A DNA stretch of 21,082 bases from Bacteroidetes bacterium UBA6661 (GTDB lineage: Bacteria; Bacteroidota; Bacteroidia; AKYH767-A; OLB10), in assembly GCA_002455375.1 (NCBI GenBank), contig DKKR01000027.1, positions 12,609 to 33,690 on the forward strand, given 5' to 3'. The notes below the pieces were generated by a model. That model saw only the letters and a program-made list of their open reading frames with translations. It ran no database searches and had not been told where the DNA came from. The position numbers were made by a program, and so were the translations under genes. Positions 15,795 through 21,082 of the stretch are shown piece by piece (position 1 is the stretch's first letter; the number at the start of each line of letters is the position of its first letter).

Positions 15795-16853
15795 TTAACT
15801 TTCTGTTGCTTTTGGCTTGCGCTTAAAATCGTTTAGATAAGTTGAAATAGAAAGACTGTTGGTTCCACCTGCAAGATGGTAAAGACTTCTGCCATAGCTG
15901 AGATGGAATTTAGAAATCTTTAAGCCAAGTCCGAAAGAAATACCAACCATTGCCGGTCTGCTTTCTACTTTCATCTCATTTCTTCTTTGGAAATTGTAAG
16001 CCATTCGCAAATGAAAATTTTTACTGATAAGAATCTCATTACTGATTATCAGATGGCGCAATAATTTATTCCCAAAGGATGCTTTTTCAGGTTCTTTTAT
16101 TTCACCTGTCAATGGATCGGTTTCCTGACTGTTGTTGTCAATATAGGAAAGATCCCATTTTTCAATATGACGATAAGTTAAAGTAAATCGAAAAGGCGCC
16201 TTGGCTAACTTTTGTGTAATGCCTGCTTCAATTTCTATTGGCAAAGGCTCGTTGTTTTTCTCTGTATAGGACTTTAGCTGACGGCCTGCATTCCTAACAA
16301 CAAGAGCTGCACTTGTCAGTCTATTTGGACTGTAATAGTTGACACCAAGGTCGGCAGCAATTCCAAAAGCAGAGTAGGTGTCTATATGACTGTAAATAAA
16401 TTTTAATGAAGCACCTACAAACAGCACACTATCAATTCCAACAGGCCTTGACATAGATACGTTTAATGCATAATCGCCACCTGAAAAAGTTCCTAAGTCA
16501 GTTGCTGTTTCATCTGTGCGGTCAAATTTTCCATAGCTTACATATTGTATGCCTGCAGAAAGTGTTCCAATATTTTCAATGTGATGCGCATAAGCAGTGT
16601 AGCCATATTTTATTCCCGAGAAATATGGATTGTAGTTGAATGTGATTTGTTTATCCATATCAACATTTAATATGGCAGGATTGAAAAAAGAAGTGTTTAA
16701 ATCATTATCACGAATGGAAATGAAATTTCCACCGAGTGCCGCATGACGTGCTGATGATGGCAGATCAAGAAAACGAAAGATTGCACTTCCACCTGTCTGA
16801 GCTTTCAAACAAACAGGAAGCAACAGTGCTGCTAACAGCGTTAGTATTCTCAT
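15795..16853 (-). CDS. porQ: Type IX secretion system outer-membrane protein PorQ
   Basis: PorQ is an outer-membrane beta-barrel of the FadL/PorV-like group needed for full T9SS function. I choose the ATG at 16851-16853, which gives 352 residues beginning with a clean signal peptide (MRILTLLAALLLPVCLKA, cleaved before QT); a TTG eight codons upstream (16877) would put a charged stretch ahead of it. The mature protein opens FRFLDLPSSARHAALGGNFIS and FFNPAIL, the characteristic PorQ/PorV N terminus. It continues with amphipathic strands ending in aromatic residues, for example YGYTAYAHH and FRFTLTYRHI, and a C-terminal MVGISFGLGLKISKFHLSYG. It lies between glyA and cmk on the minus strand. Distinction from PorV-like paralogs rests on this N terminus and the cmk neighbour. 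Confidence 0.86.
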   Translation of the reverse strand: MRILTLLAALLLPVCLKAQTGGSAIFRFLDLPSSARHAALGGNFISIRDNDLNTSFFNPAILNVDMDKQITFNYNPYFSGIKYGYTAYAHHIENIGTLSAGIQYVSYGKFDRTDETATDLGTFSGGDYALNVSMSRPVGIDSVLFVGASLKFIYSHIDTYSAFGIAADLGVNYYSPNRLTSAALVVRNAGRQLKSYTEKNNEPLPIEIEAGITQKLAKAPFRFTLTYRHIEKWDLSYIDNNSQETDPLTGEIKEPEKASFGNKLLRHLIISNEILISKNFHLRMAYNFQRRNEMKVESRPAMVGISFGLGLKISKFHLSYGRSLYHLAGGTNSLSISTYLNDFKRKPKATES

Positions 16854-16921
16854 GGAATTTGGTTTATGCACTCTCAAACGCTAAATGCTAAAAAATATTT
16901 TTATCGAGTGAAATAAATAAA

Positions 16922-18190
16922 TTAATAGAGCGGAAAATGATCCATCATGTCATTGACGGCAGTCTTTACTTCTTCAATTACAGCATCATTCGTATGATTC
17001 ATAATTACAGTATCAATCAATTCAACTATACGAACCATTTCTGTTTCTGTCATTCCTCGTGATGTCATAGCAGGTGTTCCAACGCGCATTCCTGAAGTCA
17101 CAAAAGGAGATTGTGTGTCAAATGGCACCATGTTTTTATTTACGGTGATATCTGCACGTACTAAAGCATTTTCGGCTTGTTTTCCTGTTATGTTTTTTGA
17201 GCGAAGATCAATCAACATTAAATGATTGTCTGTTCCACCTGAAATTACTTTATATCCTTTTTTAACAAAGGCATTAGCCATAGTTTTAGCATTTCGAATT
17301 ACCTGCAAACAATATTCAAAATACTCATCGCTTAATGCTTCGCCAAATGCTACAGCTTTAGCTGCGATAACGTGTTCTAATGGTCCTCCTTGTGTGCCCG
17401 GAAAAACAGCACTGTCCATTAAGGCAGTCATCATTCGTGTTTCGCCTTTTGGAGTTTTCAGTCCCCATGGGTTTTCAAAATCTTTGCCCATCATAATTAA
17501 ACCACCACGTGGACCACGTAAAGTCTTATGAGTTGTGGTAGTAATAAAGTGACAGTGTGGTAAAGGGTCATTAAGCAATCCTCGTGCAATAAGTCCGGAG
17601 GGATGTGAAATATCAGCAAGCAACAATGCATTTATTTTATCTGCAATGGAACGCAGTGCAACATAATCCCAATCGCGCGAATAGGCAGAGGCTCCGCAGA
17701 TAATTAATTTTGGTTTTTCTCTTAAAGCAGTTTCTTCAACTTTGTTATAATCAATTGTACCTGTATTTTCTTCAACGCCATAAAATGTAGGACGATAAAG
17801 TTTGCCTGAAAAATTTACAGGTGAACCATGTGTTAAGTGCCCACCATGCGAAAGGTTAAAACCAAGAATCGTATCACCCGGTTGCAGACAGGCAAGCATT
17901 ACGGCTGCATTGGCTTGTGCACCGGAATGAGGCTGAACGTTTGCCCATGTTGCATTAAAAAGTGTTCTTGCTCTGTCAATAGCAATCTGTTCTATTTCAT
18001 CAACAACTTCGCAGCCGCCATAATAGCGTTTGCCGGGAAGTCCTTCTGCATATTTGTTTGTCAGGCATGAGCCCATGGCATCCATCACCTGTTGGCTGAC
18101 AAAATTTTCCGATGCTATCAATTCCAAACCGTGACGCTGGCGGGCAAGTTCTTCTTTTATCAGTTTAAAAACAGTTTTGTCTTTTTGCAT
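16922..18190 (-). CDS. glyA: Serine hydroxymethyltransferase
   Basis: GlyA is the PLP enzyme converting serine and THF to glycine and 5,10-methylene-THF, the main one-carbon source. The 422-residue protein shows HGLELIASENF (20-30), TNKYAEGLPGKRYYGG (44-59), the PLP-phosphate region VQPHSGAQAN (85-94), a cofactor aspartate in LLADISHPSGL (190-200), and the Schiff-base lysine K222 in TTTTHKTLRGPRGG. The C terminus contains RVGTPAMTSRG, contacting the substrate carboxylate. Everything is intact. Compared with enterobacterial GlyA the ADISHPSG segment has serine-proline where ADMAHVAG is common, a variant seen in this phylum as far as I recall. It lies 34 bp after pepP and 68 bp before porQ, probably in one transcript. 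Confidence 0.97.
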   Translation of the reverse strand: MQKDKTVFKLIKEELARQRHGLELIASENFVSQQVMDAMGSCLTNKYAEGLPGKRYYGGCEVVDEIEQIAIDRARTLFNATWANVQPHSGAQANAAVMLACLQPGDTILGFNLSHGGHLTHGSPVNFSGKLYRPTFYGVEENTGTIDYNKVEETALREKPKLIICGASAYSRDWDYVALRSIADKINALLLADISHPSGLIARGLLNDPLPHCHFITTTTHKTLRGPRGGLIMMGKDFENPWGLKTPKGETRMMTALMDSAVFPGTQGGPLEHVIAAKAVAFGEALSDEYFEYCLQVIRNAKTMANAFVKKGYKVISGGTDNHLMLIDLRSKNITGKQAENALVRADITVNKNMVPFDTQSPFVTSGMRVGTPAMTSRGMTETEMVRIVELIDTVIMNHTNDAVIEEVKTAVNDMMDHFPLY

Positions 18191-18224
18191 ATTTGTAGAG
18201 TATGTTTTCTATTATTTTTTATGA

Positions 18225-19520
18225 TTATTTACGCATCAATGATTCAATGTCACTTACTTCAACCGGTATTGTTGCCATAAGGTCAACCGGGCCTTTATCG
18301 GTGATGAGGATATTATTTTCAATACGTATTCCTATGCTTTCTTCGGGAATATAAATTCCAGGCTCACAAGTAAACACCATTCCTGCCTGCATAGCCTGAT
18401 ATTTGTTTCCTACATCATGTACATCAAGTCCAAGGAAGTGAGATGTGCCATGCATAAAATATTTTTTATAGGCAGGCCACTCCGGATTTTGATTTTTAAT
18501 GTCATCTTTGGTTATCAGTTTAAGATTCACCAATTCTTCCTCCATCATTTTACCTACTTCGGCATGATATTTTTCAATAAAGTTGCCTGAGACAAGAAGT
18601 TTGGTTGCTGCTTTCATCACTCTCAAAACAGCCTCATATACTTCTTTCTGTCTTGGCGTAAATTTTCCATTCACAGGAATGGTTCTTGTTAAATCTGCAG
18701 CATAGTTTGCATACTCGGCACCAAAATCCATCAGCACCAGATCGCCATCTTTACAAGGTTTGTTATTTTCGTTATAATGTAAAACACATGCAGAAGCGCC
18801 TGATGCAATTATAGGACTATATGCATGACCATTGCAACGATTACGTACAAACTCATGAATAATTTCTGCTTCAACTTCGTATTCCATGACACCCGGTTTC
18901 ATAAATTTCAACACACGTCTTAATGCAGATTCTGTATGTTTAATAGCTTCGCTGATTAACTGAACTTCAATTTCATGCTTGCGTGAGCGCAATTTAGCCA
19001 TTATCTGACCAAGTCGTTCAAAATTATGTGCAGGGAAACGGTTTTTCCATTCACGTGCAAAGCGCATATCACGATAAGGTACTTCAGTAGCATGACGATC
19101 ATTTTCGTTTATGTTGACATAAACATTCTCTGCATGATGCATCAGCATGGGCACAACAGCGTTAAATTCTTCTGTCCAATAGATATGCTTTATACCAGAG
19201 GTGGCTTGTGCCTCTTCTTTAGTGTATTTATGCCCCTCCCAGATGGCAATGCGTTCATTGGTTTTTCTTACAAATAAAATCTCTTTGTATTGGGGCAATG
19301 GTGAGTCAGGAAATATGACTAAAATACTTTCTTCCTGATCAATACCGGTGAGATAAAACAAATCTGCATTCTGACGAAACGTAAAATTCTGATCGCCACT
19401 ACGCGGCATCTCATCATTAGATTGAAAAATAGCAATTGATTTAGGTTTTAACTCTGCTGTAAACTTTTTCCTGTTGTCAACAAAAAGCTTGCTGTTGATG
19501 GAATTGTATTTAATATTCAT
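18225..19520 (-). CDS. pepP: Xaa-Pro aminopeptidase (aminopeptidase P, M24B family)
   Basis: A cytosolic dimetal peptidase that removes an N-terminal residue preceding proline. The 431-residue protein has the aminopeptidase-P N-terminal domain (about 1-165, with FRQNADLFYLTG) and the pita-bread catalytic domain. All five metal ligands can be placed: D265 in LMDFGAEY, D276 in AADLTRT, H361 in HGTSHFLG, E386 in FTCEPGIY and E401 in IRIENNIL. Catalytic histidines are H248 (VLHYNENN) and H368 (VHDVG). No signal peptide is present. Start ATG is 19518-19520. It heads the leftward pepP-glyA-porQ-cmk cluster; the spacer to the divergent acyltransferase gene contains an imperfect inverted repeat that may be regulatory. 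Confidence 0.94.
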   Translation of the reverse strand: MNIKYNSINSKLFVDNRKKFTAELKPKSIAIFQSNDEMPRSGDQNFTFRQNADLFYLTGIDQEESILVIFPDSPLPQYKEILFVRKTNERIAIWEGHKYTKEEAQATSGIKHIYWTEEFNAVVPMLMHHAENVYVNINENDRHATEVPYRDMRFAREWKNRFPAHNFERLGQIMAKLRSRKHEIEVQLISEAIKHTESALRRVLKFMKPGVMEYEVEAEIIHEFVRNRCNGHAYSPIIASGASACVLHYNENNKPCKDGDLVLMDFGAEYANYAADLTRTIPVNGKFTPRQKEVYEAVLRVMKAATKLLVSGNFIEKYHAEVGKMMEEELVNLKLITKDDIKNQNPEWPAYKKYFMHGTSHFLGLDVHDVGNKYQAMQAGMVFTCEPGIYIPEESIGIRIENNILITDKGPVDLMATIPVEVSDIESLMRK

Positions 19521-19550
19521 AACTAACTTTACTTTTAACTGTTACAAATA

Positions 19551-19570
19551 ACGTGAAATAATTTTTACGT
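19551..19570. repeat. Imperfect inverted repeat in the pepP/acyltransferase divergent spacer
   Basis: ACGTGAAA (19551-19558) and TTTTACGT (19563-19570) are reverse complements except for one position, around a 4-base spacer. Placed 31-50 bp upstream of pepP and 73-92 bp upstream of the acyltransferase ATG, it could bind a dimeric regulator. No conserved -7 box was recognised in this spacer. Confidence 0.35.
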
Positions 19571-19642
19571 GCTTTGTTTTTTTAAATGTTTTAATTGTGC
19601 CTGTCGCTAAATGACAGCGTAAGAAGTGTATTGAAGAGCAAT

Positions 19643-20812
19643 ATGTTAAGAATAGAAGTTTTTAAAAGTGTGACTGAAGTACCGTTACATGACTGGCAGA
19701 CCATAAATGGTGAAAATGTCATTTTTACTTCATTCTCTTATTTGTCAGCATTGGAACAAAGCAAGCCTGCCGGTATGCAGTTTAGATACGTGATTGTTTA
19801 CGATAATAAGATGCCTGTTGCTACCTTATGTTTTCAATTGCTTGATGTTGCCAATAAAGATTTGGATGGTGTACTGAATTTAAAAGATAAAGGATGGTTG
19901 TTGCAGAACCTGAATAAGACAATCAACAAACTGTTATTTAAATGTCAAACCGGGAAAGTAAATTTTTTAATTTGTTGCGGAAGTTTTTTTGTGAGTGGTG
20001 AATATGGTATCAATGTTATTAACAGAGATGTCTTGTCTGCCATAATTCAAATTCTGCCTGAAGTGAGATTGAAAATTGTAAGTACAATTAATAATGCATC
20101 AGTTTGCGGATGGATGGTGAAAGATTTTTATAACAACACTAGGATAGACCAACCCTTGCTGGAAGATGGCTTTTTTGAATTGCCAATGGACCCTGAAATG
20201 ATTTTATTCATTCGGGAACAGTGGCAAACTCTTGAGGATTATTTGGCGGCTCTGACAACAAAATATCGGGTAAAGGCAAATAGTGTAATCAGAAAGATAG
20301 AAGATGTTGAGATTGTTGCACTAGATGTAAAAGATATTTTGAAATATGGAGATGATTTAATTCGACTTTATCTGAATATTCAAAATAAGGCAACAGTGCA
20401 AATGGCAAGAGTCAATATTTTATATTTTGAAAAGCTCTTAACCATCATGCCGGAAAAATTCTATGTTAAAGCTTTTATTAAAGAAAGTAAAATGATTGCC
20501 TTTTATTGTGGATTTCAACATGCAGGTCATCATGAAGCACATTTTATTGGAATAGATTACAGTTTGAATAAAACACTTTCTCTTTATCAGAATATATTGT
20601 ATCGTTTTATTGAAGAAGCCATCAAACAGCGTGCGTCAAATCTTTACTATGGACGGACTGCTATGGAGATAAAATCAACCACCGGTGCCAAAGCCTATCC
20701 ATTACATGCATATTTTAATCTGAGTAATACAGTCTTGAATAAAATAGTGAAGCCCGTTGTAAAGCGATTTACACCGGAGAAATGGGTGCCCAGAAATCCT
20801 TTCAGGGAGTAG
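19643..20812 (+). CDS. FemAB/GNAT-like acyltransferase, function unknown
   Basis: A 389-residue protein from the ATG at 19643 (MLRIEVFKS). A TTG at 19595 would add 16 residues but has little support. It resembles the BioF2-like/FemAB group of double-GNAT acyltransferases, which in other bacteria add amino acids or acyl groups to cell-envelope or lipid acceptors. The first domain includes FTSFSYLSALEQSKPAGMQFRYVIVYD; the second has YRVKANSVIRKIE, a long helix (about 245-265) and then FYVKAFIKESKMIAFYCGFQH. It ends with the acceptor-fold segment SLYQNILYRFIEEAIKQ and NLYYGRTAMEIKSTTGA, a pattern common to these proteins. No membrane segment or signal peptide is seen. It is alone on its strand, upstream of the surface-protein gene. 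Identification is by fold-like patterns only; the substrate is unknown. Confidence 0.6.
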   Translation: MLRIEVFKSVTEVPLHDWQTINGENVIFTSFSYLSALEQSKPAGMQFRYVIVYDNKMPVATLCFQLLDVANKDLDGVLNLKDKGWLLQNLNKTINKLLFKCQTGKVNFLICCGSFFVSGEYGINVINRDVLSAIIQILPEVRLKIVSTINNASVCGWMVKDFYNNTRIDQPLLEDGFFELPMDPEMILFIREQWQTLEDYLAALTTKYRVKANSVIRKIEDVEIVALDVKDILKYGDDLIRLYLNIQNKATVQMARVNILYFEKLLTIMPEKFYVKAFIKESKMIAFYCGFQHAGHHEAHFIGIDYSLNKTLSLYQNILYRFIEEAIKQRASNLYYGRTAMEIKSTTGAKAYPLHAYFNLSNTVLNKIVKPVVKRFTPEKWVPRNPFRE

Positions 20813-20860
20813 TTGCCTAAAAACCGTTTGCCGTTTTTATTTGAATTTTCACCCCAAAAT

Positions 20861-20872
20861 TTAACATGTTAA
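20861..20872. repeat. 12-bp perfect palindrome in the leader of the SprB-like gene
   Basis: TTAACATGTTAA is its own reverse complement and lies 65-76 bp upstream of the SprB-like start codon. A short perfect palindrome in a promoter-sized gap suggests a binding site for a dimeric regulator, but AT-rich DNA makes such sites fairly common by chance. Confidence 0.35.
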
Positions 20873-20892
20873 CATAAAACAGTGCCTTGCTG

Positions 20893-20939
20893 CATTGGTG
20901 GTGTGATAGCTTGCAAGCATCTTAATTGAACCACCAATG
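20893..20939 (+). promoter_or_regulatory. 10-bp inverted repeat whose right arm contains the start codon
   Basis: CATTGGTGGT (20893-20902) and ACCACCAATG (20930-20939) are exact reverse complements with a 27-base loop. The last three bases of the right arm are the ATG (20937-20939) of the SprB-like gene. The loop itself contains the 10-bp palindrome GCTTGCAAGC (20909-20918). Folded in mRNA, the outer stem would pair the start codon and the bases before it with a CAU upstream, which could block initiation. Function is inferred. Confidence 0.45.
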
Positions 20940-21082
20940 ATTAGAACAATTCAACAATCAACAAAAGCAGCCATCATACTGATTATGTTCAGTTATATTG
21001 GCAATCCATTTCCTGCTTATGCAAAGGGCAAAGCACTTAAAGCAACATTAAAGGGTCAGAACGTTACTTGTTTTGGCGGCAA
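20937..21082 (+). CDS. Secreted protein beginning an SprB-type repeat, 5' end only (cut by window end)
   Basis: Forty-eight codons plus two bases are visible. The N terminus is basic, then a hydrophobic core (AAIILIMFSYIG) and a likely cleavage site after PFPAYA, a Sec signal peptide. The mature part starts KGKALKATLKG and runs into QNVTCFGG, which matches the start of the SprB repeat (the usual continuation is N-x-G), found in large Bacteroidota surface adhesins exported by T9SS, including the gliding adhesin SprB. The rest lies outside, so size, repeat number and sorting domain are unknown. It starts 124 bp after the acyltransferase stop and carries the start-codon inverted repeat. Only one partial repeat is seen, so the assignment is tentative. 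Confidence 0.6.
   Translation, partial: MIRTIQQSTKAAIILIMFSYIGNPFPAYAKGKALKATLKGQNVTCFGG

Noticed and set aside
20819..20838. AAAAAC...GTTTTT hairpin after the acyltransferase stop as a rho-independent terminator.
   Set aside because: The stem is almost entirely A-T, has only one G-C pair, and the T-run is part of the stem itself.
1..21082. Horizontal transfer island or mobile element hypothesis for the window.
   Set aside because: No transposase, integrase, flanking repeats or tRNA target is seen, and the housekeeping operons are interleaved throughout.

Overview
The window looks like a chromosomal segment of a Bacteroidota bacterium, probably from the Chitinophagia/Sphingobacteriia/Flavobacteriia side; I cannot place it to genus. 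The evidence is AT-rich DNA, putative -7 promoter boxes of the TAnnTTTG type, a type IX secretion (T9SS) cargo protein with a C-terminal sorting domain, the T9SS outer-membrane protein PorQ next to cmk, an apparent SprB-repeat surface protein at the right edge, and a bacterial GH3-family enzyme. I see no rRNA, tRNA, CRISPR array, insertion sequence or phage gene. Most of the content is conserved housekeeping, with a few accessory pieces.

Layout. At 1-257 is the 3' end of a fluoride channel gene (fluC/crcB, +). It converges on a leftward pair, GH3-family adenylating enzyme then LysE-type exporter (2549 to 347). Next is a 4.2 kb leftward gene for a 1413-residue secreted T9SS cargo protein, closed by the clearest terminator in the window (2598-2627). 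Its 383-bp upstream gap holds no gene but has a 10-bp inverted repeat. A leftward operon follows (10747 to 7272): TolC-type outer-membrane channel, HlyD/MacA-type adaptor and tsaB. A divergent promoter region (10748-10958) separates it from the rightward operon ffh-folD-argS (10959-15013). That operon converges on the leftward cluster pepP-glyA-porQ-cmk (19520 to 15030). Finally, a rightward FemAB/GNAT-like acyltransferase (19643-20812) is followed by the 5' end of a secreted protein that begins an SprB-type repeat and is cut by the window end.

How they fit together. The rightward operon serves co-translational membrane targeting (Ffh), one-carbon metabolism (FolD) and tRNA charging (ArgRS). 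GlyA on the other strand supplies the methylene-THF that FolD oxidises. TsaB contributes to the t6A tRNA modification. PorQ belongs to the T9SS machinery that would export the 1413-residue protein and probably the SprB-like protein.

The least explained elements are the GH3-LysE pair, the large repetitive surface protein, the tripartite-efflux genes that lack an inner-membrane pump, and two 10-bp inverted repeats upstream of the two surface-protein genes, one of which contains the start codon. I found no convincing wholly new multi-gene system. The GH3-LysE pair and the start-codon inverted repeat are the best leads.
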